A program made the translations under genes and the position numbers. This document shows, piece by piece, positions 41,928-50,514 of a stretch of 52,215 bases of DNA. Position 1 is the first letter of the stretch. Each line of letters starts with the position of its first letter. The notes under the pieces were generated by a model. That model was given only the letters and a program-made list of their open reading frames with translations. It made no database searches and was not told where the DNA came from. The DNA is from Bacteroidales bacterium UBA3623 (GTDB lineage: Bacteria; Bacteroidota; Bacteroidia; Bacteroidales; UBA932): the NCBI GenBank assembly GCA_002373715.1, contig DFLI01000028.1:1-52215 (forward strand). The letters are read 5' to 3'.

Positions 41928-43227
41928 TATCCTTGGAATAGTACTTCGGCCAACATGCCTCCAGATAGGCTCGGAGGGCGTTTTCGTGCTTGTTGGGAGC
42001 GGGCTCGTAGAAGACCTTGCCTTGAAGGGCTTCAGGCATAAATTCCATGTCTACGAAGTGCCCCGGGTAGTCGTGGGCATATTTGTAGCCATCGGAATAT
42101 TTGAGGTCTTTCATGAGCTGGGTGGGCGCATTTCGGATGGGCAGGGGAACGGGCTGGTTTCCGGAACTCTTCACCTCGGCCAGGGCCTTTTCTATGGCCA
42201 TATACGAAGCATTGCTCTTGGGCGAGGAGGCCAGGTACACCGTGGTTTCGGCCAGCGGAATGCGGCCTTCCGGCATACCAATCTTGGACACCACCTCGAA
42301 GCAGGCATTGGCCAGCAGCAGGGCATTGGGATTGGCCAGGCCCACATCTTCCGACGCACTCAGGCACAGGCGGCGGGCTATGAACAGCGGGTCTTCTCCT
42401 CCATCAATCATCCGGGCCAGGTAATAAATGGCGGCGTTGGGATCGCTCCCTCGAATGCTCTTGATAAAGGCCGATATGATATCGTAGTGCATCTCGCCAT
42501 CCTTGTCATAGATGGCCATATTTTCCTGGATGGATTCCGTTACCGTCTGGTTGTCTATGACAACGGGCGACTTGCCGGCCTGGGCATCTACCACCAGTTC
42601 CAGCACATTGAGGAGTTTGCGGGCGTCTCCTCCGCTATAGCGCATAAGCGCTTCGGTTTCCTTTAGCTCAATCTGCTTGTTCTTCAGCAGCACATCCTGG
42701 TGGATGGCACGGTCCAGGAGTACCTGCAGGTCCTCCTTCTCCAGCGACTTGAGCACGAATACCTGACAACGGGACAGAAGGGGAGTGATTACTTCAAAGG
42801 AAGGGTTCTCCGTGGTGGCGCCCACCAGAACGATGGTGCCGTTTTCCACGGCTCCCAGCAGGGCATCCTGCTGCGCCTTGTTAAAGCGGTGAATTTCGTC
42901 TATGAACAGAATGGGAGCCCCTTTCTGGTTAAAGAGCGAACTGCCCCGGGCCTTGTCAAACACCTCCCGCATATCCTTCACACCGGCCATCACGGCACTC
43001 AGGGTGAAGAAATCCCGGTCCAGAGACTCTGCAATAATATGTGCCAGGGTGGTTTTTCCCACTCCGGGAGGGCCCCAGAGAATAAAGGAACTCAGGTTCC
43101 CGCTCTCTATCATCTTCCTTAGGATGCAGCCTTCACCCACCAGGTGCTTCTGGCCCACATACTGGTCCAGCGTCCTGGGGCGCATCCGCTCGGGGAGCGG
43201 AGGGAGCATCTGAGAACTGGCAGACAT
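41923..43227 (-). CDS. rarA: replication-associated recombination protein A (AAA+ ATPase)
   Basis: 434 residues. RarA/MgsA acts at stalled replication forks, related to clamp loaders. Seen: the start LPPLPERMRPRTLDQYVGQKH, Walker A GPPGVGKTT at 52-60, Walker B LFIDEIHRFNKAQQDALL, sensor 1 LVGATTENPSF, and the C-terminal tetramer domain with SASEDVGLANPNAL. Full length. The GNAT gene follows with no gap (stop codon begins at the next base), so the two probably share a message. The stop lies in the arm of the inverted repeat shared with tamL. Confidence 0.95.
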   Translation of the reverse strand: MSASSQMLPPLPERMRPRTLDQYVGQKHLVGEGCILRKMIESGNLSSFILWGPPGVGKTTLAHIIAESLDRDFFTLSAVMAGVKDMREVFDKARGSSLFNQKGAPILFIDEIHRFNKAQQDALLGAVENGTIVLVGATTENPSFEVITPLLSRCQVFVLKSLEKEDLQVLLDRAIHQDVLLKNKQIELKETEALMRYSGGDARKLLNVLELVVDAQAGKSPVVIDNQTVTESIQENMAIYDKDGEMHYDIISAFIKSIRGSDPNAAIYYLARMIDGGEDPLFIARRLCLSASEDVGLANPNALLLANACFEVVSKIGMPEGRIPLAETTVYLASSPKSNASYMAIEKALAEVKSSGNQPVPLPIRNAPTQLMKDLKYSDGYKYAHDYPGHFVDMEFMPEALQGKVFYEPAPNKHENALRAYLEACWPKYYSKDK

Positions 43228-44358
43228 TTAGATTTCCTTAGAGAATACCCTGCGGCGCCGCTTGAGCTCTTTCTGATAGTCTTTCCAGATATTCTGAACG
43301 CTCACATTGGTTTCCATTTCGGCGTTGGATTCCGCATATTTGAAACCGCCTTTCACAAGGGTGTCCAGCATTTCCTGGAAAATCATGGCGTGTACGCCTC
43401 TGTTCTGGTACTCAGGGTCCACCGCTATGAGCAGAAGTTCTATGACTTCCTCGTATTTCAGATACATGGACTTGAGCAGGCGATACCAGCCCAGGGGGAA
43501 GAGGTAACCGTTGCTCTTTTTCACGGCATGGGCCAGAGAAGGCATGCAAACGGCCATGCCCACCAGTTTTCCCTCCTTGTTTTCAATGAGAGTTACAAAC
43601 TTGAGGTCCAGTAAGCCCATGTAGAGTTTCACATAGCTGTCTATCACCTCCGGAGGGAGCACCGTAAAGTCGAAAAGCTCGCTGTAAGTGCGGTTTACCA
43701 GGTCGAAAACCTTCTGACCGTATCCCTCTTTATACACATCTTTCCTGGTGATTTTCCTTACATGCAGTTCGTAGCGGTCGGCCACCAGCTTGGAGGCGCG
43801 GGAAACCTTCTCAGGAAGCTGCTCGGGAATGAAAATACGGTACTCCAGCCAGTCATTGGCCTTAGCCATGCCCAGGGCCTCAAAATGCTCTGCATAGTAC
43901 GGGTAGTTGTACTTGAGCGCGAAAGATGAAATATCGTCAAAGCCTTCCACCACGCAGCCTTCGCTGTCGAAATCCGTGAAGCCCAGGGGACCGCTGATCT
44001 GGGTCATTCCATATTCCTTACCAAAGGCTATCACTGCCTCTATCAGGGCCTTGGACACTTCTTTGTCATCGATGAAATCCATCCAGCCGAAGCGCACCTC
44101 GGCGTGGTTCCAGTCGCGGTTGGCTATTTCGTTGATGATGGCTATGCATCGGCCCACCAGCTGGCCGTCTTTGTAGGCCAGGAATTTTCGGGTTTTGCAA
44201 TACTTGCCCATGGGGTTTTTGGCCATATCCAGGGCGCTCATATCGTCAACGTAAATATTGGGTATGTAATATGGACAATCCTTGTAGAGTTCCAGGGGGA
44301 ACTTCACAAAAGCCTTCAGCTGGGCTTTGGTTTCTACGGTCTTGATACTAACAGACAT
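43228..44358 (-). CDS. GNAT-fold N-acetyltransferase-like protein
   Basis: 376 residues, longer than a single GNAT domain. The C-terminal part (about 190-370) shows the acetyl-CoA-binding strand and loop LLIAVDPEYQNRGVHAMIFQ (R/QxxGxA/G type), and the N-terminal half also folds like a degenerate GNAT (KFLAYKDGQLVGRCIAIIN, SGPLGFTDFDSEGCVVEGF). Proteins of this kind are widespread in Bacteroidota without a known substrate. No signal peptide. Transcribed from the box at 44384-44391 directly ahead of rarA, with the two genes abutting; a functional link to replication forks is not implied by the sequence. Confidence 0.75.
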   Translation of the reverse strand: MSVSIKTVETKAQLKAFVKFPLELYKDCPYYIPNIYVDDMSALDMAKNPMGKYCKTRKFLAYKDGQLVGRCIAIINEIANRDWNHAEVRFGWMDFIDDKEVSKALIEAVIAFGKEYGMTQISGPLGFTDFDSEGCVVEGFDDISSFALKYNYPYYAEHFEALGMAKANDWLEYRIFIPEQLPEKVSRASKLVADRYELHVRKITRKDVYKEGYGQKVFDLVNRTYSELFDFTVLPPEVIDSYVKLYMGLLDLKFVTLIENKEGKLVGMAVCMPSLAHAVKKSNGYLFPLGWYRLLKSMYLKYEEVIELLLIAVDPEYQNRGVHAMIFQEMLDTLVKGGFKYAESNAEMETNVSVQNIWKDYQKELKRRRRVFSKEI

Positions 44359-44383
44359 AACTTAGGTGTAGGTTTTAACCCAG

Positions 44384-44391
44384 CAAAGATA
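44384..44391 (-). promoter_or_regulatory. promoter -7 box of the GNAT-rarA pair
   Basis: TATCTTTG on the minus strand, about 25 bases before the start codon. It lies just past the terminator of the upstream gene. Confidence 0.4.
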
Positions 44392-44410
44392 ACACTTTTT
44401 ACTGAATAGT

Positions 44411-44437
44411 AAAAAAGGCACCGGGATAACCGATGCC
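44411..44437 (-). terminator. intrinsic terminator of the outer-membrane protein gene
   Basis: On the minus strand GGCATCGG-TTATC-CCGGTGCC forms an 8-bp stem (one G-T pair), followed by six T's. An adjoining A/T hairpin ending in T's backs it up. Confidence 0.75.
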
Positions 44438-44445
44438 CAACGCAC

Positions 44446-45222
44446 TTAGAAGAGGTTGTAGAACAAGCTCAGTTTGAGCATGGGGAGAACGGGCCAGTCG
44501 GAGGCTCGGTTGGCCCAGCCCTTGTCCAGCTGGCGGCCGCCGGGAGAAATGAGGTTTTCGCTTCTGAGCACCACCGGCTCTCCGCTAGGATTGTTCACGT
44601 AATTGTAGGTTTGAATCTTGGTTCCTCCTGTAATGAGAACACCCAGGTCTACGCTCAGGCCCAGGCGTTTACCGGGAACCACAGCCCTTCCATAGCCCAG
44701 ACCGGCATAGGGGACCCAATTCTTCATGTAAGCATCGGCCTTCACGTAACCTTTGACATCTGTGCTGAAGGTGAATCCGTTGATGGTATAGGCACGAGTG
44801 GCATACTCTTCTTCCGGGAAGTTATTGGACATATCGGACTCCCAGTGGATGTAGTTACCCGGCCCTGCAAAAACGCCGGCCGTAATACGGAAACCCGTTT
44901 TCTTGCCGGGAAAGATGTCCAACAGCAGCTTTCCGTTGCCGCCTTTCCAAAGAGTATAGTCCAGAGGAATGGTAGGGATATAGTACCCTCCAACCGTATA
45001 ATCAGTTATGAAAACCTTATGAAAGGTGTAGGGGAAGATGGCATAGCCTGCCCGAATCTGCGCATAGGGCGTAACCGGGACGGCCAGTTCTAATCCCACG
45101 CCGTCCATTCCCACGCTGATTCCCAGCGCAAGATGGTTGAAAAGCTGTTTGTCCTGTGCTTTTGCGGGGAAGCAGATAAGGGTAAGGAGCACTACGGCCC
45201 AGGCCATCCAACTTCTTCTCAT
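44446..45222 (-). CDS. outer-membrane beta-barrel protein, function unknown
   Basis: 258 residues. The signal peptide ends at AKAQ (about 23). The rest alternates in strand-like segments (LALGISVGMDGVGLELAV, YAQIRAGYAIFPYTF, LSVDLGVLITGGTKIQTY) and ends in LSLFYNLF, a C-terminal aromatic as used by the BAM complex. The size suggests 8-12 strands. No motif of a known porin or receptor. It starts 3 bases after the exchanger gene on the same strand, probably one transcript, and ends at a strong terminator. A structural or transport role is possible. Confidence 0.75.
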   Translation of the reverse strand: MRRSWMAWAVVLLTLICFPAKAQDKQLFNHLALGISVGMDGVGLELAVPVTPYAQIRAGYAIFPYTFHKVFITDYTVGGYYIPTIPLDYTLWKGGNGKLLLDIFPGKKTGFRITAGVFAGPGNYIHWESDMSNNFPEEEYATRAYTINGFTFSTDVKGYVKADAYMKNWVPYAGLGYGRAVVPGKRLGLSVDLGVLITGGTKIQTYNYVNNPSGEPVVLRSENLISPGGRQLDKGWANRASDWPVLPMLKLSLFYNLF

Positions 45223-45225
45223 ACG

Positions 45226-46182
45226 CTACAGATTTACAACCAGATAGGCCATGTAGGCAACCCAGATAAGCACCATCAGTACACCGTCCAGCCGGTCCAG
45301 CGTGTTCTTTTTGCCCACCAGGCAGCTGGTCCAGAGCACCAGGGCACTGACCAGCAGCACACCCATGTCCACAAAGGAAATGCCGGCAAAGGAGAGGGGA
45401 TGAATAAGGGCCGATCCTCCCAGGATGAGAAGGATGTTGAACAGATTGGAGCCGATGATATTGCCCAGGGCCAACTGGCCTTTTTTCTTGACGGCGGCGG
45501 CAATGCAGGTGGCCAGTTCAGGCATGGAGGTGCCGCCGGCCAGCAGGGTAATGGCGATGAACTTGTCGCTGATGCCCGCGCTGTGGGCAATATGCGTGGC
45601 CGAATTGACAAAGAGTTCGCCGCCGAAGATGAGGGCCGCGATTCCACCCACAATCATCACAATGGCCCAGCCCAGCTTGAGGGGTTTGGCGTCATCGGCC
45701 ACTTCTTCTGCACCTTTGCCTGTAGCGAAGCTTCTCCACATATAGGCAATGAACATAAGCAGGAGGATAGCGCCGTCTATTCTATCTAAACCATCGGTTC
45801 CGATTCCAAAGATTGTGTGCTTGAAACCCAATAAGATAAGAGCAACCGTAACAAGGATATTGATAGGGATGTCCTGCTTGCGGTTTTCCGGGGTGATGGC
45901 CATGGGGAGGAGGATACCCGTGATGCCCAGAATGAGCAGAGCATTGAAGATATTGGACCCCACCACGTTACCCACAGAGATATCTGCATTTCCCTGGAAG
46001 GCGCCAATGAAACTCACCACCATTTCGGGGGCCGATGTACCCATGCCCACAATGGTGAGCCCAATCACAAACTCGCTGAGGCCCACGCGGCGGGCGATGG
46101 CCGATGCACCGTCCACCAAATAATCGGCCCCGAATACCACCAGGGCCAGGCCTACCAGGAGTAAGAGGATTTGAAGCAGCAT
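45226..46182 (-). CDS. calcium/sodium antiporter (CaCA family, YrbG-like)
   Basis: 318 residues, about ten membrane helices in two homologous halves. The alpha-repeat signatures are both present: GMGTSAPEMVVS with VGNVVGSNIFN (about 46-80) and AGGTSMPELATC with LGNIIGSNLFN (about 205-240). The acidic residues that bind the cation (Glu in APE and PEL) are kept. The family exchanges Ca2+ or Na+ for Na+ or H+ across the inner membrane; ion choice cannot be told here. A membrane-exposed loop (about 155-170) is acidic. Transcribed from the box at 46205-46212, with the barrel gene 3 bases downstream. Confidence 0.92.
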   Translation of the reverse strand: MLLQILLLLVGLALVVFGADYLVDGASAIARRVGLSEFVIGLTIVGMGTSAPEMVVSFIGAFQGNADISVGNVVGSNIFNALLILGITGILLPMAITPENRKQDIPINILVTVALILLGFKHTIFGIGTDGLDRIDGAILLLMFIAYMWRSFATGKGAEEVADDAKPLKLGWAIVMIVGGIAALIFGGELFVNSATHIAHSAGISDKFIAITLLAGGTSMPELATCIAAAVKKKGQLALGNIIGSNLFNILLILGGSALIHPLSFAGISFVDMGVLLVSALVLWTSCLVGKKNTLDRLDGVLMVLIWVAYMAYLVVNL

Positions 46183-46204
46183 AAATACAGTCTTTTTTGC
46201 TGTG

Positions 46205-46212
46205 CAAAATTA
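46205..46212 (-). promoter_or_regulatory. promoter -7 box of the exchanger gene
   Basis: TAATTTTG on the minus strand, 22 bases before the start codon. Confidence 0.4.
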
Positions 46213-46233
46213 GCAAATCTTGGAGAATTTGCC

Positions 46234-46241
46234 TAAATTTG
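46234..46241 (+). promoter_or_regulatory. promoter -7 box of the lipoprotein-M6 pair
   Basis: TAAATTTG, 22 bases before the lipoprotein start. Confidence 0.4.
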
Positions 46242-46263
46242 TGAATACTGAAACCTAAATTTT

Positions 46264-46710
46264 ATGCTCGCCGCGCGCATAGGCAAAAGAAAAGGCTGGC
46301 TGGGAACCCTGTTCCTGGTCCTTTTGGCGGGCTGTATAGACCCTAAGCCCCAGCCTCCCGTTCCGGAGGAAACGGATCCTATTGTGCAGGTGCTGGTTCC
46401 CGGCGCCTATGGCATTCCCGGCGGCAGCCAGGTATACAATGAAGACCGTCATCAACTGTCTGTGGTAGAATGCCCGGACGGAACCCTCCTGTTCCGCCTG
46501 CTTGACCCGGGCGAGAGAAAGGTTCTAAGCATTCACAACATCCCGGCCAAGTTGCAGAAAGGAGACCGCATTCCGCTGCATTTTCGGGTAATGGCCAATG
46601 GCTATACGCTTCAGAGTGAGAACTATACAGATATTCTGGTACTCAAAGTCACCAGTAACATGATTTGGCTCAAGAAGGACGATTCCACCTATTTTGTATT
46701 GCTCAGATGA
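46264..46710 (+). CDS. small lipoprotein, function unknown
   Basis: 148 residues. Lipobox VLLAGC with Cys24 after a basic and hydrophobic N-terminus, so it is exported and lipidated. A Pro-rich spacer (DPKPQPPVPEETDP) leads to a small beta-rich domain of about 105 residues (VLVPGAYGIPGGSQVYNEDR, LQKGDRIPLHFRVMANGY). No family recognised. Its stop overlaps the start of the M6 protease gene (ATGA), so the two are translated together. A partner or inhibitor of the protease is possible, though nothing in the sequence proves it. Confidence 0.75.
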   Translation: MLAARIGKRKGWLGTLFLVLLAGCIDPKPQPPVPEETDPIVQVLVPGAYGIPGGSQVYNEDRHQLSVVECPDGTLLFRLLDPGERKVLSIHNIPAKLQKGDRIPLHFRVMANGYTLQSENYTDILVLKVTSNMIWLKKDDSTYFVLLR

Positions 46711-49040
46711 GGGTGAGGGGAGTCATATCGGCCCTACTGCTCCTGCAGGCCAGCTGCCTGTGGGGACAAGGGGTCTTTCGCCTGAAGGCCGATGCCCCGA
46801 CGCAGGACAAGGAAATCATCCCTCGCCGCGGAGAAGTGCACATTCCCGTGATTCTGCTGGAATTTGCCGATGTGCCGCTCACCTTGGAAACACCCCTGGA
46901 GCATTTCCAGGACATGCTGAACCTGCCGGGCTACTCCGAAAACGGCGCCACCGGCTCCGTAAGGGATTATTTCCTGGAGAACTCAGACAACCAGTTCCAA
47001 CCTGTTTTCGATGTCTTCGGCCCAGTGAAGTTGGATAAGAAGATGGCTTTCTACGGAAAAGACATCCTTCTGAACGGTCTGCGAGACGACAGCGCCCCTG
47101 AAAAAGCCCTGCTGGAGGCTTGTGCCCTCCTGGATGAAGAGGTAGATTTTTCCCTTTACGACAAAGACCAGGATGGCATTGTAGACCTTTGTATCTTCTA
47201 TTTCGCTGGATATGACCAGGCCGCCGGAGGAAGCACCGACGCCATCTGGTCGCACCACTGGAGCATCCAGGATTCGGACAATCAGGCCGACAGGGACGCC
47301 CTCTTCGACGAGGTAAAGTTGGGTGCCTATTTCTGCTCGTCCGAACTGGACGGCAACTCCGGTACGCGGCCCAACGGCATTGGCATCTGCTGCCACGAAC
47401 TGGCCCATACCTTGGGTTTGCCGGACTTTTACGACGTCAATGAGGCCGAAAACGGATATGCCGGAGGCTTATATGAATTCTCCCTCATGTGCCGCGGCCT
47501 GTACAATAATGAAGGGCGCACGCCACCTTATATGAATGCCCTGGAGCGCTCCCTGCTGGGCTGGCTCACAGACATTCCGGAAATTCCGGAAGGGCCGGTG
47601 GTCCTGGGCCCCGTACAACACCGGCAGGCCTTCCGCATTCCCACCCAAACGGAAGGGGAGTACTTCCTTGTAGAGAGCCGGAACGGCACGGGCTGGGATT
47701 CTCCCATGCCCGAGGGCCTTCTCATCTACCATGTGGACCAGTCGGAGCGGCTGGTAGGGGAACTTCCCGCATCGGCCCTTTGGCAAGATTGGCGCAAGTA
47801 TAACAGTATCAACAACTTTGGCAGTCATCCCTGTTTCTATATCATTCCATCGGCCAACCCTTCTTCTCTTAATTATGGCGCCGCCTACAATGCATCTTCC
47901 CTGGTATTTCCTGGGGCCAGCCGGCGACATGCCTACGAACCCGTAGACTGGGAAGGGGAGTGGACGGGCATCCAGCTCACCTGCATGGAGAATGAGAACG
48001 GAATAAGCCAGTTCCGCGTGCTGCGGGAAACCGGAGCCCACGTAAACGGCCTGGTGCGCAATTCGGCGGGGAAACCGGTGGCCGACGTCACCATCGGCCT
48101 GGAAGGCAGCCTCAATACCGTTAAAACGGGCGCTGACGGCTTTTTCCTGCTTCCCATGGAAGGGGAGGGCTCCTTTACGCTGAAGGCCTCTAAAAACGGC
48201 TATTTGGACGCTTCCGTGCCTTTTTCCACCCGGGAAGATAGCCGGATAAGCTGCGTCTTTATCCAGCTGCATACTCCGGGCGAGGCCAAACACACCCTCC
48301 TGGAGAAATACGACCCCCAGAAAACCGCCGGCAGCTTCAGTGAGTCCGTGGCCATCGGCGCCGTCCGTTTCACGCCCGAAGAGCTTTGCACCCTCTCCGG
48401 CCGGCAGCTCACCGAGGTGGTCTGTTTCCCTTACATTACCTCCCGTGACGAGGAAATGGGGGATATGTATGTTACCGTAGACTTCGGCCCTGTGCGGGTG
48501 CTTAACAAGAAGGTGGAAAATCCGGCTTTGGGAGAATTCCGCCGCATTGCCGTAGACCTCACGGAAGAGAATCTCCGCATCCCCGAAGGAATAGACGTAT
48601 ATATAGGATATGGCTTTGAAAAGGCCGATGGGAACACCCCGCTGAGTGCCGTGTACCCCGGAAGCAAGGGCAACAGCTACTGGAGCGAGTTCTCCCTGGA
48701 GAAATCGGCCTGGAAAGAGCTGCAATCGGCCTCCCTGGGCCAGCACATGGACCTGATGCTAAGCGCCGATGCCGGGGAAGTGCCCGCCCCCTCGCTGCCT
48801 CAGATGGGCTATGTGTGCATAGATCCGGGGAAGGGGAGTTACCGCAGCGGAGAAACCTATACGCCCGCCCTGCTGGTGCCGGATTATGTAAAACTGCACC
48901 AGGTGGAATGGAGCTGGGACGGCAGCCTCCTCAAATCTAACAGCTTTACCCTCAGCAAAGGCACGCACGTGCTGCAGGCCAGCATCGTGTACGAAGATGG
49001 CCGAAGGGAAAAGCTTCAGATGAAAGTGAAGGTGAATTAA
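46707..49040 (+). CDS. M6 family metalloprotease, secreted
   Basis: 777 residues from the ATG at 46707, chosen because a signal peptide (MRVRGVISALLLLQASCLWG) starts there and the ATG overlaps the preceding stop; an in-frame start at 46665 would hide it. The zinc site HELAH is at 230-234 in CCHELAHTLGLPDFYD, with VEVxxD-type calcium-like loops before it (YDKDQDGIVDL). Immune-inhibitor-A-like M6 peptidases degrade host or food proteins. A carboxypeptidase-regulatory-like domain follows (about 448-515: HVNGLVRNSAGKPVADVTIG), then beta-rich repeats to the end. No Por or other sorting domain recognised. Ends on a shared TTAA with the convergent rlmD-type gene. Confidence 0.88.
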   Translation: MRVRGVISALLLLQASCLWGQGVFRLKADAPTQDKEIIPRRGEVHIPVILLEFADVPLTLETPLEHFQDMLNLPGYSENGATGSVRDYFLENSDNQFQPVFDVFGPVKLDKKMAFYGKDILLNGLRDDSAPEKALLEACALLDEEVDFSLYDKDQDGIVDLCIFYFAGYDQAAGGSTDAIWSHHWSIQDSDNQADRDALFDEVKLGAYFCSSELDGNSGTRPNGIGICCHELAHTLGLPDFYDVNEAENGYAGGLYEFSLMCRGLYNNEGRTPPYMNALERSLLGWLTDIPEIPEGPVVLGPVQHRQAFRIPTQTEGEYFLVESRNGTGWDSPMPEGLLIYHVDQSERLVGELPASALWQDWRKYNSINNFGSHPCFYIIPSANPSSLNYGAAYNASSLVFPGASRRHAYEPVDWEGEWTGIQLTCMENENGISQFRVLRETGAHVNGLVRNSAGKPVADVTIGLEGSLNTVKTGADGFFLLPMEGEGSFTLKASKNGYLDASVPFSTREDSRISCVFIQLHTPGEAKHTLLEKYDPQKTAGSFSESVAIGAVRFTPEELCTLSGRQLTEVVCFPYITSRDEEMGDMYVTVDFGPVRVLNKKVENPALGEFRRIAVDLTEENLRIPEGIDVYIGYGFEKADGNTPLSAVYPGSKGNSYWSEFSLEKSAWKELQSASLGQHMDLMLSADAGEVPAPSLPQMGYVCIDPGKGSYRSGETYTPALLVPDYVKLHQVEWSWDGSLLKSNSFTLSKGTHVLQASIVYEDGRREKLQMKVKVN

Positions 49041-50446
49041 CTGCGGCGCCTGAGGGCCACCACGTTCTCCACGTGCATGGTGTGCGGGAACATATCTACG
49101 GGCTGCACGGCCGTAATCTCATAATCCCGGCATAAAATAGCCAAATCACGGGCCTGGGAGGCCGGATTACAACTCACATACACCATTCTTTCGGGGGCGG
49201 CGTTAAGGATTACCTGCGCCACGTCCGGGTGAATGCCCGCGCGGGGAGGGTCCAGGATAATCACGTCCGGACGGCCGTGTTCCTGCACAAAGGCATTGTC
49301 CAGTACGTCTTTCATGTCTCCGGCAAAGAACTCACAGTTGGTGATGCCGTTGGCCCTGGCGTTGTCCTTGGCGTCTTCTATGGCCTCGGGCACGTACTCG
49401 ATGCCAATGACGTGGGAAGCCTTCTTGCTCACAAACTGGGCAATGGTGCCGGTACCGGTGTACAGGTCGTATACCAGTTCGTTGCCGGTGAGGGCCGCGA
49501 ATTCCCGCGCTACGCTATATAAACGGTATGCCTGGCGCGAATTGGTCTGGTAAAAGGATTTGGGACCTATCCGGAAGCGAAGGCCCTCCATTTCCTCGTA
49601 AATGGCGTCTTCTCCCTTATAGAGGATAGGGGACTGGTCGGAAATGGAATCGTTCAGTTTCTCGTTAATGATGTAATAGAGGCTGGTAATCTGGGGGAAA
49701 GCCTGGGCCACAGAGTCCAGAAGGGCTTCCCGGTGCTTCTTTTCCTCCCGGGCAAACACCACGATGAGCATGAAGTCTCCCTTTTCCGTACTTCTTACGA
49801 ACATATTGCGGAAAAAGCCCCGATTTTCCCGGATATTATAGAATTCCAGGCCGTTTTCCAGGCAGAACTGCTTGATATGCAGGCGGATAGCATTAGAGGG
49901 CTCCTTCTGCAGGTGGCACTCCTTAATATCCAGCACTTTATCGAAAAACTTGCCTACATGGAAGCCCAGGCCCACTTTTTCCTGTTCAGAAAGGGCATTC
50001 GGGTCTTCGTCTTTGAGGATCCATCGGCTGCAGGAAGCGCTGAATTCCAGCTTGTTACGATAATAACGGGTGGCTTCGGAGGGGAGTGTAGGCCTAATTT
50101 CAGGCACCTGGAGATGGCCAATGCGGACCAGCTGGTCTTCCACCTGCTGACGCTTGGCTTCCAGCTGCATTTCATAAGGAAGAGGCTGCCATCGGCACCC
50201 GCCGCAAACGCCAAAATGCTGGCAGAAAGGATCCAGACGGTGCTCGGAGGGCTTTACAATGCGCTTGATAAAGCCCTCCATGTAATTCTTTTTCTTCTTG
50301 TATACCTGAATGTCCACCACGTCTCCGGGCACGGCAAAATCTACAAACACCACCATGCCGTCCACGTGCGTGAGCGCTTTGCCTTCTGCGGCCACCGCTT
50401 CGATGGTCACATTCTCCAGCACCAGGTCTATCCTTTTTCTGCTCAT
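49037..50446 (-). CDS. 23S rRNA (uracil-5-)-methyltransferase, RlmD/RlmC type
   Basis: 469 residues. SAM-dependent enzyme making 5-methyluridine in 23S rRNA. An N-terminal TRAM domain (1-60), then the iron-sulphur site C75-x5-C81-x2-C84 with a later Cys in DIKECHL, a SAM-binding DLYTGTGTIAQFV, DPPRAGIHPDV, and the catalytic cysteine in YVSCNP. All parts intact. Whether it makes U747 or U1939 (RlmC or RlmD) cannot be read from the motifs, and tRNA U54 is also made by relatives. Convergent with the M6 gene; the two stop codons share the bases TTAA. Confidence 0.93.
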   Translation of the reverse strand: MSRKRIDLVLENVTIEAVAAEGKALTHVDGMVVFVDFAVPGDVVDIQVYKKKKNYMEGFIKRIVKPSEHRLDPFCQHFGVCGGCRWQPLPYEMQLEAKRQQVEDQLVRIGHLQVPEIRPTLPSEATRYYRNKLEFSASCSRWILKDEDPNALSEQEKVGLGFHVGKFFDKVLDIKECHLQKEPSNAIRLHIKQFCLENGLEFYNIRENRGFFRNMFVRSTEKGDFMLIVVFAREEKKHREALLDSVAQAFPQITSLYYIINEKLNDSISDQSPILYKGEDAIYEEMEGLRFRIGPKSFYQTNSRQAYRLYSVAREFAALTGNELVYDLYTGTGTIAQFVSKKASHVIGIEYVPEAIEDAKDNARANGITNCEFFAGDMKDVLDNAFVQEHGRPDVIILDPPRAGIHPDVAQVILNAAPERMVYVSCNPASQARDLAILCRDYEITAVQPVDMFPHTMHVENVVALRRRS

Positions 50447-50455
50447 TCTCTTAAC

Positions 50456-50488
50456 AAAATGCCGACAGGGGATTCTCCGCCTATCGGC
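50456..50488 (-). terminator. likely terminator of the acyltransferase gene
   Basis: On the minus strand GCCGATAGG and CCTGTCGGC pair around a 10-base loop with one mismatch, followed by ATTTTG. It is weaker than the other hairpins. Confidence 0.4.
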
Positions 50489-50514
50489 AACTTAACATAA
50501 TATAAATTGTGTAA

